DNA of 64,000 nt, taken from assembly GCA_910586965.1 (NCBI GenBank), contig CAJUMF010000014.1, positions 29,047 to 93,046 on the forward strand, in the 5' to 3' direction. Both the position numbers and the translations under genes were made by a program. Positions 1 through 8,680 of the stretch are shown here, piece by piece. The first letter of the stretch is position 1; the number at the start of each line of letters is the position of its first letter. This stretch comes from an uncultured Dorea sp. (lineage in GTDB: Bacteria; Bacillota; Clostridia; Lachnospirales; Lachnospiraceae). A model generated the notes under the pieces. The model had not been told where the DNA came from, did no database searches, and was given only the letters and a program-made list of their open reading frames with translations.

Positions 1-461
1 TCTACTGCTGCAGCTGCTGCTGCCGGAACCGGTGCAACTGCTGCGCCGCCGCCAAGTGCTCCAACAGGAATCTCAAGGTCGATATCCTTACCCTCTCCGA
101 TGTGGATCTTAAGCATGCCGCCTGCCACCGGTGCTGCTGGTGCTACTGGTGCCGCAACCGGCGCTGCCTCTGCGACCTCTTCTTCTGCTGCTGCCACCGG
201 TGCGCTAGGAGCCTTAGCTCCGTCAAGAACATCTGCGGTAAGCGGGGCAAGAGAATCACAGGTTTTTGTAAGTTTTGCTCCTAATACTTCCTCGATGGTC
301 AGGCAACCGTCAAGGTTTAATAATCCTGAATCTACCAAATCGTCAAAAATTGCCGGATCTTCCAGATTCGCAGGCTCGATTGTAATGCCGGCCTCGGCTC
401 TACAACATAAAACCGCAGGATCATGAGCATGTGCTTTAGCTGTTTCAGCTGTGATAGACAT
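1..461 (-). CDS. prdA: D-proline reductase proprotein PrdA, N-terminal part (runs off left edge)
   Basis: This is the first ~153 residues of the PrdA proprotein, which is cleaved to give pyruvoyl-containing and small subunits of the selenium-dependent D-proline reductase (Stickland reductive branch, proline to 5-aminovalerate). The protein starts MSITAETAKAHAHDPAVLCC, with the characteristic ANLEDPAIFDDLVDSGLL segment near residue 35, then a long Ala/Pro/Glu-rich flexible linker from about residue 85 onward. The start ATG (459-461) has an AAGGAGG ribosome binding site at 471-477. The cleavage site that generates the pyruvoyl group lies beyond the window. It follows prdC by 154 bp on the same strand; the regulator prdR, which I recall sitting between prdC and prdA in Clostridioides difficile, is absent here. 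Confidence 0.93.
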   Translation of the reverse strand, partial: MSITAETAKAHAHDPAVLCCRAEAGITIEPANLEDPAIFDDLVDSGLLNLDGCLTIEEVLGAKLTKTCDSLAPLTADVLDGAKAPSAPVAAAEEEVAEAAPVAAPVAPAAPVAGGMLKIHIGEGKDIDLEIPVGALGGGAAVAPVPAAAAAAV

Positions 462-542
462 ATTGTTTTCCCTCCTTGTTTGGATTTCTTAATTATATAT
501 ACAGCCGCTTCCGGCAGGCGAAAACCTCTCACTTCGCCGTCA

Positions 543-575
543 CGCAAAAAGGAATCGGGGAACCTTTTTTACGCG
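543..575 (-). promoter_or_regulatory. Stem-loop between prdC and prdA
   Basis: On the minus strand an AAAAAGG/CCTTTTT stem (546-552 with 563-569), extended by flanking GCG/CGC, lies between the prdC stop and the prdA start. A second short stem, GGCGAA/TTCGCC (517-522 with 533-538), follows it. It could set the prdC:prdA expression ratio as a partial terminator or a processing/stability element. It has no clean T-run after the stem, so full termination is doubtful. Confidence 0.35.
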
Positions 576-615
576 CCGCAAGCAGCAGTAATACCTTTAA
601 AATCATGTGCGTTTT

Positions 616-2022
616 CTAAAAATCGATATCCTGGCTTACCTGTTTGGATACTTTGAGCGTCCTGTACAGAGCATGGCCAACAGACCTCATCACATGGTCT
701 GTCTGGTGGAACACCTTAAGACCCATCTTCGGACCGGATGCCATAACAGTATTGGAACAGTCAGAGCAGTTGCCGATGATGATGTACTCACACTTATCTT
801 TCTTGAACTGCATGTTGTTCTTAACCTGTCCGGGACAGTTGCCAGGCCTTAAGCACTTAAGCGGTGCGCCCGGCTTATTCTCGATAGCCTGCTTGCATCT
901 TGCCACAGACACGACCTTGCCGTTCATCTTCTCACAGATCTCACGCATGCGCTCTTCATTGCCTCCGCATGCACATACAAGAAGGCCCACGTTCGCCCCG
1001 TGAAGATCCGGGAACTCAACCGTAACAAGAATTCCTCCTGTCGTCTTTGTGATCGGCGCGTCAAAGTCTGTAGACTTTCCCGTAAACGCTCCGCCCATAA
1101 CGATCTCGCCGTACTTTCCGTCGATACCGCCGGCTCTTTCAATCAATTCCCCAACACTGGTTCCAACCGGAACGTCCATGAAAACGTGTGCGCCGTTTCC
1201 GCCGTTGAGTTTGCCGCGGACAGTCAGATTCTTTGTAATGCAAGGTTTCTTCTCGTCAATCGCCTCTGCAACCTTTGCTGCCGTCTCAAGATTGACAACA
1301 ACAGACTTTGCCGCAGACGGAAGCTGCATCGTCGTAAGGTTCACGCCAAGGCACTCTCTTACTACCGCACGCTCCTCGCCCATCGGGTAGATATCTGGAA
1401 GAAGATGCATGGAAATTGCAGATTCGCCCTCTAACGCTTTCTGCAGCGTCTTGATCGCCTTCTGGTTTTTCTTCTTAATAGCAAAGATCGCCTTATCGGC
1501 ATTGGTAATCTCCATGCAGTATTTCACGCCGCGGATTACCTTGTCGCACTGCTCCTCAATCTGCTTGATATTATGTTCTAATCCAGGCTCGCACTCAGCC
1601 GCGTTGATCAGGATGTAGCCCTTCTCGCAATCCAGCTTAAAGTCAGCCGGCAGCTCCGGGTTGATCTCCGGGTCAAGCTCGCCCATCGGCGTCTCCGCCA
1701 GATTGATATTAAGCTTGATTCCTGTCGGGAATCCTGCGCCTCCAAGCCCTACGACTCCTGCCGCCTTCACCATGTCAAGCTTGCTTGCATCCTCAGGCAC
1801 ATCAATCGGCACAAACTCATCCGGCTGCTCCTCGGAAGGCTCGATGATGATCCTGTCGTCCGTAACCTCAGCCACTTTCCCGTACACACTGGAAAAAATG
1901 TTAGCGCCAAGCCCCGTAGGCGTTGCAATCAATGTACCTTTTTTTACCTCGTCTCCGGCCTTAACGATTGCTGCACATGGTGCCCCAACATGCTGACGTA
2001 ATAACATCTGTACATTTCCCAT
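616..2022 (-). CDS. prdC: Proline reductase-associated electron transfer protein PrdC (RnfC-like)
   Basis: This 468-residue RnfC homologue is thought to pass electrons from NADH to the proline reductase. An N-terminal barrel with GAPCAAIVKAGDEVKKGT is followed by the Rossmann-like nucleotide/FMN motif GLGGAGFPTGIK (about residues 92-103) and the Rnf/NuoF-type NAAECEPGLEHN segment. The C-terminal third is Cys-rich and ends with GNCSDCSNTVM, so in this copy the CxxC-type position is Cys/Cys. I recall some PrdC proteins having selenocysteine in this part; no in-frame UGA is present here. I chose the ATG at 2022 because AAAAGGAG sits 9 nt upstream; the ATG at 2031 would be immediately against the Shine-Dalgarno. 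It is the first gene of the leftward prd operon. Confidence 0.93.
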   Translation of the reverse strand: MGNVQMLLRQHVGAPCAAIVKAGDEVKKGTLIATPTGLGANIFSSVYGKVAEVTDDRIIIEPSEEQPDEFVPIDVPEDASKLDMVKAAGVVGLGGAGFPTGIKLNINLAETPMGELDPEINPELPADFKLDCEKGYILINAAECEPGLEHNIKQIEEQCDKVIRGVKYCMEITNADKAIFAIKKKNQKAIKTLQKALEGESAISMHLLPDIYPMGEERAVVRECLGVNLTTMQLPSAAKSVVVNLETAAKVAEAIDEKKPCITKNLTVRGKLNGGNGAHVFMDVPVGTSVGELIERAGGIDGKYGEIVMGGAFTGKSTDFDAPITKTTGGILVTVEFPDLHGANVGLLVCACGGNEERMREICEKMNGKVVSVARCKQAIENKPGAPLKCLRPGNCPGQVKNNMQFKKDKCEYIIIGNCSDCSNTVMASGPKMGLKVFHQTDHVMRSVGHALYRTLKVSKQVSQDIDF

Positions 2023-2223
2023 GTCAAACATCTCCTTTTCTTTGTTTATATTAGTAAAAAACGAACCTATCCATCCGTTTCATTACCTCTCAATAACACA
2101 CATCTTAAGTTTCTTCTGACGTATTTAATATTCCCCAAAAGCGTCTTTTCATTTATAAGTATTTTCTATAATAACATGCCATCAAATTCTTAACAGCTAA
2201 AAACCGCTTAAAACTGCACTTTT

Positions 2224-2321
2224 TGGCGAGGGCATGTGGGAATCGAACCCACCCGGGACGCTCTTAACGCCCCACACTGGTTTTGAAGACCAGGAGGCAC
2301 ACCAGTCACCCATCTACCCCC
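2224..2321 (-). tRNA. selC: Selenocysteine tRNA (anticodon UCA)
   Basis: The minus strand folds as a 98-nt tRNA: 5' GGGGGUA pairs with 3' UGCCCUC, followed by discriminator G and an encoded CCA. The anticodon arm CUGGU-CUUCAAA-ACCAG presents UCA, which reads UGA. The variable arm is very long (GGGGCGUUAAGAGCGUCCC), as expected for tRNA-Sec, and the T-loop is GGUUCGAUUCC. It lies between prdC and prdF, apart from the sel operon but next to genes of its main client enzyme. A promoter-like TTGAAA-17-TAAAGT lies just upstream. Confidence 0.97.
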
Positions 2322-2345
2322 ATATTCCATTGTTCATGCGAAATA

Positions 2346-2374
2346 ACTTTATCATATTCTACAATATATTTCAA
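2346..2374 (-). promoter_or_regulatory. Promoter of tRNA-Sec
   Basis: Minus strand: -35 TTGAAA (2369-2374), 17-nt spacer, -10 TAAAGT (2346-2351). Its predicted start is about 17 nt before the mature tRNA 5' end. Confidence 0.6.
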
Positions 2375-2410
2375 CAGTTTTTATTTAGTTTTTATAATAC
2401 CAAAAAACCG

Positions 2411-2439
2411 TTGACTTTTCAAGGTTTTTCCCTCATAAT
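2411..2439 (+). promoter_or_regulatory. Candidate prdF promoter
   Basis: -35 TTGACT (2411-2416), 17-nt spacer, -10 CATAAT (2434-2439). It would give a leader of about 175 nt before prdF, which contains the terminator/antiterminator-like structure at 2525-2566. Confidence 0.5.
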
Positions 2440-2524
2440 AGAATCAAATAATTGAACCACATACTAGAACGTAGTCTATTTGTTATTTTTCTGTCATTTT
2501 TTATGTGCTGCGATATATATTTTT

Positions 2525-2566
2525 CGGAAAAAGGCATGGCCAAATATCCTTTTCGCCATGTTTTTA
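2525..2566 (+). promoter_or_regulatory. Terminator/antiterminator-like leader upstream of prdF
   Basis: A stem CATGGC/GCCATG (2535-2540 with 2555-2560) is followed directly by TTTTTATATA, like an intrinsic terminator. The overlapping segment CGGAAAAAGG (2525-2534) can instead pair with CCTTTTCG (2548-2555), which would consume part of the terminator stem. This is the layout of a transcription attenuator. The sensed signal is unknown and I recognise no riboswitch class. Confidence 0.4.
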
Positions 2567-2619
2567 TATAAAAGAAACTATAGATTTTATCTATGAGTAT
2601 GTTTAAGGAGGTAATCATT

Positions 2620-3654
2620 ATGGAGTTGAAAGCTAATGTAAACTTCGACCGGTTTGAGAGTGCTCTCCAGGTAGTAGATTCTCACACCGTCGGCGAGTTC
2701 TGCCGTATCGTTATCGGCGGATTCCCGGAGCCGGAAGGCAACACGATGATCGAGAAGAAAAAATGGATGGAGGACAATTACGATCATGTTCGTACAGCTC
2801 TTATGTTTGAGCCAAGAGGACATCACGACATGTTTGGCGCGTTCCTCTGCAAGCCGGTTAACCCAGAGGCACAGTTCGGCGTTATGTTCATGGACACAGG
2901 CGGATACCTGAACATGTGCGGCCACTGCACCATCGGCGCAGTTACCGTTGCAGTTGAGGCAGGCCTTGTAGAATCCAAAGAAGGGGAAAACGACGTGATT
3001 CTTGAAGCTCCTGCAGGACTGATCCGCACAAAGGCTATCGTAAAAGACGGCAAGGTTGAGAGTGTTACCCTGACCAATGTTCCGGCGTTTGTTTACAAAG
3101 AAAACCAGAAAGTTACGATTGACGGCAAGGAAATCGAATTCACGATTTCTTTCGGCGGAAGTTTCTTCGCGCTGGTTGACACAACAAAGCTTGACATCGG
3201 CGAGATTAATGCGAAGTCCGTTCCTGCATACGCAGACCTGGGCATGAAGATGTTAGAGATCATCAACAAAGAGATTCCGATACAGCACCCAGAGCTTGAC
3301 ATTACAAGCGTTGACCTGGTTGAATTCTACGGACCGACACCGAATTCGGAAAAAGCTAACATGCGAAACGTTGTTATCTTCGGCGAGCATATGGCTGACC
3401 GCTCACCATGCGGAACCGGAACAAGCGCGAAACTTGCAACTCTTCACCACTGGGGAGAGATTGGCGTAGGCGAAGAATTTATCTACGAAAGCTTTATCGG
3501 CAGCCTGTTCAAAGGTGTTATTAAAGAAACCACCAAAGTTGGAGACTTTGACGCTGTCATCCCGATGATTACAGGAAGCTGCTACCTGACAGGCGTTGCT
3601 ACATATTTAATCGACCCGACAGATCCGCTTAAATATGGTTTCCAGGTAGGTTAA
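2620..3654 (+). CDS. prdF: Proline racemase PrdF
   Basis: This 344-residue enzyme interconverts L- and D-proline, supplying D-proline to the PrdA/PrdB reductase. Both catalytic cysteines of the racemase family are present: Cys100 in NMCGHCTIGA and Cys264 in ADRSPCGTGTSAK. That separates it from trans-3-hydroxyproline dehydratases, which lack one of them. The ATG at 2620 was chosen for its AAGGAGG ten bases upstream; an ATG at 2593 is in frame but has no such site. The gene is divergent from prdC with tRNA-Sec between them, ends in a strong terminator (3689-3723), and is followed by a TetR regulator. A 4-hydroxyproline epimerase is possible by motif, but the context favours proline. Confidence 0.93.
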   Translation: MELKANVNFDRFESALQVVDSHTVGEFCRIVIGGFPEPEGNTMIEKKKWMEDNYDHVRTALMFEPRGHHDMFGAFLCKPVNPEAQFGVMFMDTGGYLNMCGHCTIGAVTVAVEAGLVESKEGENDVILEAPAGLIRTKAIVKDGKVESVTLTNVPAFVYKENQKVTIDGKEIEFTISFGGSFFALVDTTKLDIGEINAKSVPAYADLGMKMLEIINKEIPIQHPELDITSVDLVEFYGPTPNSEKANMRNVVIFGEHMADRSPCGTGTSAKLATLHHWGEIGVGEEFIYESFIGSLFKGVIKETTKVGDFDAVIPMITGSCYLTGVATYLIDPTDPLKYGFQVG

Positions 3655-3688
3655 TCTCAAAGCCTTAAGTCAGCAAGTATAGAATTGC

Positions 3689-3723
3689 AGAAGCGGATTA
3701 AGGACAATCCGCTTCTCTTTTTA
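3689..3723 (+). terminator. Intrinsic terminator after prdF
   Basis: A perfect 11-bp stem AGAAGCGGATT/AATCCGCTTCT (3689-3699 with 3706-3716), 6-nt loop, then CTTTTT. Confidence 0.9.
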
Positions 3724-3751
3724 TAAAAATCAGAAAGGAAAGGTACATTCG

Positions 3752-4339
3752 ATGCCGAGGAAACGACAACCAACGAAGACCCGCATCGTGAAAGCCGCAT
3801 GGAATCTGTTTTATAAAAATGGTTACGACCACACCACAATTGAGGATATTATTGCAGCCTCTAAAACTTCTAAAGGAACATTTTATCACTATTTTAAAGG
3901 TAAGGAAGCTCTTCTCAACAGCCTGTCCTACCTGTTTGATGAAAAGTATGAGGAGCTTTACAACACGATGGACCGCGGTTTATCCAGCTATGACAAGCTG
4001 CTGCTTTTAAACCGCGAGCTGTTTAGTATGATTGAAGAATGTGTCGATATTCATCTTTTAGCTTATCTTTATTCCTCACAACTTATAACAAAGGACAAGA
4101 AATCCCTGTCCGACAAAAAGCGTTTTTATTTCAAATGGATTACTGAGATTATATCTGATGGTTTAGAACGAGGCGAGTTCAGGAATACGAGCACTGCCGA
4201 AGAGCTCATGGATATCTACGCCATGTATGAGCGGGCACTCCTATACGACTGGGCGCTGTTCAAAGGCAGTTTCTCTCTATCTGAATACAGTAACAAGCTG
4301 CTCCCGCACGTACTAGATACTTTTATAAAAGGAGTATAG
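3752..4339 (+). CDS. TetR/AcrR family transcriptional regulator
   Basis: This 195-residue regulator has a TetR-type helix-turn-helix at residues ~7-57 (core TIEDIIAASKTSKGTFYHYFKGKEALL) and a variable all-helical ligand-binding C-terminus. AGAAAGGAAAGG precedes the ATG. It sits 97 bp after prdF, separated by a strong terminator, so it has or shares its own promoter. Ligand and targets cannot be read from sequence; prdF or the selenium operon are the nearest candidates. A 12-bp-stem terminator follows directly. Confidence 0.9.
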   Translation: MPRKRQPTKTRIVKAAWNLFYKNGYDHTTIEDIIAASKTSKGTFYHYFKGKEALLNSLSYLFDEKYEELYNTMDRGLSSYDKLLLLNRELFSMIEECVDIHLLAYLYSSQLITKDKKSLSDKKRFYFKWITEIISDGLERGEFRNTSTAEELMDIYAMYERALLYDWALFKGSFSLSEYSNKLLPHVLDTFIKGV

Positions 4340-4364
4340 TTATGAAGATTTCTGATGGGCCCGG

Positions 4365-4415
4365 AAAGGGTACTTTCATCCGGCAGACTTTCCCGCCGAA
4401 TAAAGTACCCTTTTT
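4365..4415 (+). terminator. Terminator after the TetR gene, possibly bidirectional
   Basis: The outer stem AAAGGGTACTTT/AAAGTACCCTTT (4365-4376 with 4402-4413) has an inner CGGC/GCCG hairpin and a trailing T-run. It separates the convergent TetR gene and the selenium operon, and the A-rich 5' side could serve the minus strand. Confidence 0.8.
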
Positions 4416-4454
4416 CATTGCTCTTTTATCTTTGTTTCATATATGCCCTGGTTG

Positions 4455-4691
4455 TCACACCATACATTCATGGATTTCTTCTTCTTCAATCCCTGTTTTC
4501 TTCATCATAGCCACAATCTGCTCTCTGTCCGAAAGTTCCGCACACCAGGACAGGCCGCAGCCCGCAGAGATTGCCCGGGGAACCGGTATGATCCTTCCCG
4601 GAATCGACTGCTCCTTGCACGCTTTCTCCATCGCCATGGCATCCGCCGTCGTGTGGAATGTGACTACAAGCTTAAGCTCTTTTTTCTTCAT
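4455..4691 (-). CDS. DUF3343 protein, putative Se/S carrier
   Basis: This 78-residue protein matches the small DUF3343 (Se/S carrier-like) family. It shows the family features LKLVVTFHTTADAMAMEKAC, PVPRAISAGCGLSW and a second Cys two residues later. The conserved Cys-Gly pair after SAG is the likely sulfur- or selenium-handling residue. It is the last gene of the selenium operon, 3 bp after the cysteine-desulfurase-like gene, which supports a role in passing persulfide or perselenide toward SelD. The direct biochemical role is unproven in the family. Confidence 0.85.
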   Translation of the reverse strand: MKKKELKLVVTFHTTADAMAMEKACKEQSIPGRIIPVPRAISAGCGLSWCAELSDREQIVAMMKKTGIEEEEIHECMV

Positions 4692-4694
4692 CTA

Positions 4695-5837
4695 CTAATC
4701 ATCCTCCTGCGCAAGCTCTCTCACAGCCCGAATGGCTGTCTCTACTTCCTCGTCAGTATTGTAATGACAGAAACTAAACCTGACTGCTCCCTGCTCTACT
4801 GTCCCAAGGGCTTCGTGCATAAGCGGCGCACAGTGTCCGCCCGGCCTTGTGGAGATTCCATAATCTGTAAGTAGTGCATCGCTCACCTCTCCGGAATCAT
4901 AATCACCGATATTAAGCGTGACGATCGGGCATCTCTCCTTAACTGAAAAATCCCCGTACACCGTGACTTCGGGAATATCCTTTACTCCTTCATAGAACTT
5001 CCACATCAATTCCTGTTCCCTGGCACGGATATGATCGATCCCTGTCTCCTCCAGATACCCGAGCGCCGCGTAAAGTCCTGCAATCCCGTGTCCGTTAAGA
5101 GTCCCGGCCTCAAGCCTTGTCGGCATCTCCTTCGGCTGTGACTTATTGTAAGTCTGCACGCCGGTTCCGCCGCATTTTAAAGGATGCACAAAGACTCCCT
5201 CCCTCACGTACAAGCCGCCGGTTCCCTGAGGACCCAGTAGCCCTTTATGGCCTGTGAAGCAGAGCACATCGATGTTCATCCGTTCCACATCGATAGGAAA
5301 TACCCCGGCGGTCTGGGAGGCATCAACAACAAACAGTACACCGTGTGCTTTCGCAATCTTTCCCACAGCCTCCACGTCCACATAATTCCCTGTCAGGTTC
5401 GAGCCGTTCGTACATATGATCATCCGTGTCTCATCGCAGATTGCATCTTCAATCCGCGAAATATCAAGTCTGCCCTTACTGTCACTCTCAATGATTGCAA
5501 GTCTCACGCCCTGCTCTTCCAAGTCATATAACGGACGCAGCACAGAATTATGCTCTAACATCGTAGTGATCACATGGTCTCCCGGCTTTGCAAGTCCTCT
5601 GATTGCGATATTGAGACTCTCTGTGGAATTACAGGTGAATGCCACCTGCTTCGGATTCGTCCCTCCAAAAAGACGGCAAAGCCTCTCCCTTGTATCATAT
5701 ATAATCCTGGAAGCACTAAGAGACGCCTCATTCGCCCCTCTTCCGGCATTTCCCATGGAGCCCATAGCAGCGGCAACCGCATTGATCACACATTGCGGCT
5801 TATGCATCGTCGTTGCCGCATTATCCAGATATATCAT
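4695..5837 (-). CDS. Cysteine desulfurase family aminotransferase class V, selenium operon
   Basis: This 380-residue PLP enzyme has the fold-type I pattern: N-terminal MIYLDNAATT, PLP lysine Lys198 in CFTGHKGLLGPQG, and the catalytic-loop Cys in RPGGHCAPLMHEALG. In this context it probably mobilises sulfur or selenium from cysteine/selenocysteine for SelD. The ATG at 5837 is preceded by GGGGGGTGG; a TTG 15 bases upstream is in frame but not needed. It lies 21 bp after the LysR gene and 3 bp before the DUF3343 gene, within one transcription unit. Confidence 0.9.
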   Translation of the reverse strand: MIYLDNAATTMHKPQCVINAVAAAMGSMGNAGRGANEASLSASRIIYDTRERLCRLFGGTNPKQVAFTCNSTESLNIAIRGLAKPGDHVITTMLEHNSVLRPLYDLEEQGVRLAIIESDSKGRLDISRIEDAICDETRMIICTNGSNLTGNYVDVEAVGKIAKAHGVLFVVDASQTAGVFPIDVERMNIDVLCFTGHKGLLGPQGTGGLYVREGVFVHPLKCGGTGVQTYNKSQPKEMPTRLEAGTLNGHGIAGLYAALGYLEETGIDHIRAREQELMWKFYEGVKDIPEVTVYGDFSVKERCPIVTLNIGDYDSGEVSDALLTDYGISTRPGGHCAPLMHEALGTVEQGAVRFSFCHYNTDEEVETAIRAVRELAQEDD

Positions 5838-5858
5838 ATATCCACCCCCCAATATTTC

Positions 5859-6767
5859 CTAAGTACTGTATATCTCTTTAATTACTTTAATAAATCGGTC
5901 CACATTCGCCGTCAGCGGTGTGTTTTTGTTGTAGACAAAGTTAATATCCCGTCCTTCGTCCGATTCAGGAATCAAAAACTCCAATATATGTCCGTCCTTC
6001 ACCTCTTCCTTTGTCGCCAGCCGGGACAATATGGATACACCCATTCCCTGTCTTACCGACCGCTTGATCGTCTCTTGATTATCGATACTCGCGATAATAT
6101 CCAGAGTTCCCATGTCAATCCCGGCCTTTCGAAGCTGCTTCTGCGCCTCCTTGCGTGTACCGGAGCCCTCCTCGCGCAGGATGACATGCTCGTCTTTAAG
6201 CCACGAGATATCATCCTTTCCTTCTTCCTTGAAAGCCCGATACCTCTCTGTATTCGGTGTAATAATCGATAGCTTGTCCTTGTAGAACGGAATATACCTG
6301 CAATACTTTTTCTCCAATACTGTTCCGGTAAAACCGACATCCGCCATACCTTCTACAATCTGGGACACCACCTCGCTGCTGTCCGCTTCTATCAACTTGA
6401 ACTGTTCTTCCGGATACCGTTTCTTAAATACCATCAGCACATCCGGAAGCAAATACTGCGCCGGAATCGTAGATGCCGCAATTGTAATGCAGTGATTAGC
6501 AGTATCCTTTTTCCGTATATTAAAATGCTCCGCAATCTGACATTCCAGCTCGAACATCTGTCTCGCATATTTATATAAGTCCTGCCCCGCATCTGACATA
6601 GTTACTTCTTTTGTATTGCGGATAAACAGCCTCGTCTTAAGCTCTCTCTCAAGGGCAGAGATATGCGCACTGACCGTCGGCTGTGTCAGATACAACTCTT
6701 TTGCAGCCTTTGAAAAGCTTCCGGTCTCGACTACCTTCACAAAAGCCTCCAATTGTTTCAAATTCAT
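5859..6767 (-). CDS. Selenium-operon LysR family transcriptional regulator
   Basis: A 302-residue LysR protein with winged HTH at residues 1-60 (MNLKQLEAFVKVVETGSFSK, LTQPTVSAHISALE) and a substrate-binding-like effector domain (~90-300). Its start overlaps the selB stop by 4 bp (ATGA). A LysR type restricted to selenium-metabolism operons is known from genome annotation, and this copy fits that placement. Being inside its own target operon suggests autoregulation; the co-inducer is unknown. Confidence 0.88.
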   Translation of the reverse strand: MNLKQLEAFVKVVETGSFSKAAKELYLTQPTVSAHISALERELKTRLFIRNTKEVTMSDAGQDLYKYARQMFELECQIAEHFNIRKKDTANHCITIAASTIPAQYLLPDVLMVFKKRYPEEQFKLIEADSSEVVSQIVEGMADVGFTGTVLEKKYCRYIPFYKDKLSIITPNTERYRAFKEEGKDDISWLKDEHVILREEGSGTRKEAQKQLRKAGIDMGTLDIIASIDNQETIKRSVRQGMGVSILSRLATKEEVKDGHILEFLIPESDEGRDINFVYNKNTPLTANVDRFIKVIKEIYST

Positions 6768-8680
6768 CTATATGCTACCCTTTCACTTTCTCCGCCCGTC
6801 TTTTTCGTCACCTTGATACTGTCCATGTATTCCAGGATTGGTTTCGCACTCTTCCGGCTTGTGGAAAACAAATCGCGCACTTCGGCAATGGTGATCACCG
6901 GATTTTCGGCAAGCTTTTCTAAGATCACTTTTTTTGCTTCCTCCATATAGTTCTTTAGCGTATACATATCTTCAGCAACTTTTACTGCCTTCTCTTCCTG
7001 AAGCAGTATATTCAATATATCATCCTGTATCTCCTGCGAGACTCCTTTACAGTTGATCTCTGAGTAACGTGTAAAATCAAAGCGGCTCTTTTCAAACGTA
7101 TCAAGAAGTATTCCTGATACTGTGTTATATGTTTTATCCCTGCGTATTTCATAGTCAGCCGTACATAAATATTCATCTGTCTTTTTCATCTGCCCGCCCT
7201 CTGTCATCATCTCTATCATGCGGTCAAACACATTCGGCTTCATCTTGGAAAAATACGCCGCCTGTACTTCTGCCTTCTTCATACCAGACCGGTATGGATA
7301 TTTCTTCTCATAGGTATACAGTGCCCCCCAGATCACCTTTGCTGCCTCATCTGCCGCCTCGACATGCCAGACATAAGTATCTTTGCGCATCGCAAAGGTA
7401 AGGATCTTCTTCTGCTCCTCAAGCTCGCCTACATCTTCTATCACTTCTTCTACGGAGAGCGCCGTAAGACGCGCAAGCTCCGACACTGTGATCATCGTCT
7501 CCCTGTGCCCTTTCACATGCAGCTCAATAACATCTGCACTGGAACCGGACTCTTTCCGCTTCAGCTCCTCGATCGCATCCTCCCGGAATCTCTTCTTGAT
7601 CGACGGATTCGGCTCTAAGACAACACCGCCGCCAATGGTCTCCATGGGAGAGTAGAAACGAACGATAAACTTATCCCCGCGACGCACAGCAATACTCTCT
7701 TCTAACCGAAGCTGCACAAGCCCGCTTTCTCCCGGCCCAATCTCATCTTTATCAAGAAGGACTGCACGGCAGAGGATCTCGCTGGTCCCGGTAAAAAAAT
7801 GAAGCCTGCTGTGATTGGTCAGTACACGCATGGAGCTTTCAAGGACATTGAGGCGCACATCTAAAAGGTCCGCCGTCTTCATGCTTCCAGGAGAAGCAAG
7901 GACGCACCCTCTCTGTATCTCTTTTTTCTTAATATTCGATAAATTAATGGCCACACGCTGTCCGGCATAGCAGGCAGACCGATCCTCCCCGTGCACTTGT
8001 ATACTCCGTATCTTGCTTTCCTTCCCAATCGGATACATCTCAAGAGTATCTTCCTTGCGGATCGTTCCGGAGACAAGGGTTCCGGTGATCACTGTCCCAA
8101 ATCCTGACAACGAAAATGCCCGGTCGATGGGAAGGCGCGGTATGGTATGGATGTCCTTCTGCACCAACTCGTCACTTGTCATACGGCCGATAAGCTCCAC
8201 AAGCGCCGGAAGTCCTTCGCCTGTAGCGGCAGACACTTTGACAACCGGTGACTTCTCAAGGAATGTCCCCGCAAGCTCTTCCTTGATCTCTTCCTCCACA
8301 AGCTCGAGCCATTCCTCGTCCACCAGGTCACATTTATTCAGCACGATAATGCTTTTTTCAATCCCAAGCAAATGAAGAATATCCACATGCTCCCTTGTCT
8401 GCGGCATGATTCCTTCGTCCGCAGCAACCACAAGGAGCACCAGGTCCATCCCCACAACACCTGCGACCATATTGTTGATAAATTTCTCATGTCCGGGAAC
8501 ATCGATGATCCCGGCCCGATCACCGCCCGGCAGGTCAAAATAAGTAAAGCCGAGGTCAATCGTGATCCCTCTTCTCTGCTCTTCCTCCCAGCGGTCTGTA
8601 TTCCTTCCAGTCAGGGCTTTGATCAAAGTTGTCTTCCCATGGTCAATATGCCCTGCTGTTCCTATAATTACGTTCTTCAT
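6764..8680 (-). CDS. selB: Selenocysteine-specific elongation factor SelB
   Basis: This 638-residue GTPase delivers Sec-tRNA(Sec) to UGA codons marked by a SECIS hairpin. The G-domain motifs are G1 GHIDHGKTT, G3 DVPGHEKF and G4 NKCDL. EF-Tu-like beta barrels follow, and C-terminal winged-helix repeats (about residues 370-638) bind the SECIS RNA. The length matches bacterial SelB. It overlaps selA by 4 bp upstream and the LysR gene by 4 bp downstream, so translation is probably coupled. Confidence 0.97.
   Translation of the reverse strand: MKNVIIGTAGHIDHGKTTLIKALTGRNTDRWEEEQRRGITIDLGFTYFDLPGGDRAGIIDVPGHEKFINNMVAGVVGMDLVLLVVAADEGIMPQTREHVDILHLLGIEKSIIVLNKCDLVDEEWLELVEEEIKEELAGTFLEKSPVVKVSAATGEGLPALVELIGRMTSDELVQKDIHTIPRLPIDRAFSLSGFGTVITGTLVSGTIRKEDTLEMYPIGKESKIRSIQVHGEDRSACYAGQRVAINLSNIKKKEIQRGCVLASPGSMKTADLLDVRLNVLESSMRVLTNHSRLHFFTGTSEILCRAVLLDKDEIGPGESGLVQLRLEESIAVRRGDKFIVRFYSPMETIGGGVVLEPNPSIKKRFREDAIEELKRKESGSSADVIELHVKGHRETMITVSELARLTALSVEEVIEDVGELEEQKKILTFAMRKDTYVWHVEAADEAAKVIWGALYTYEKKYPYRSGMKKAEVQAAYFSKMKPNVFDRMIEMMTEGGQMKKTDEYLCTADYEIRRDKTYNTVSGILLDTFEKSRFDFTRYSEINCKGVSQEIQDDILNILLQEEKAVKVAEDMYTLKNYMEEAKKVILEKLAENPVITIAEVRDLFSTSRKSAKPILEYMDSIKVTKKTGGESERVAYR

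Noticed and set aside
616..2022. Selenocysteine in PrdC
   Set aside because: The frame has no internal UGA; the C-terminal redox site is Cys/Cys.
2032..2223. Sigma-54 promoter before prdC
   Set aside because: GGCATG occurs at the right sort of place but no GC element follows at the required spacing.
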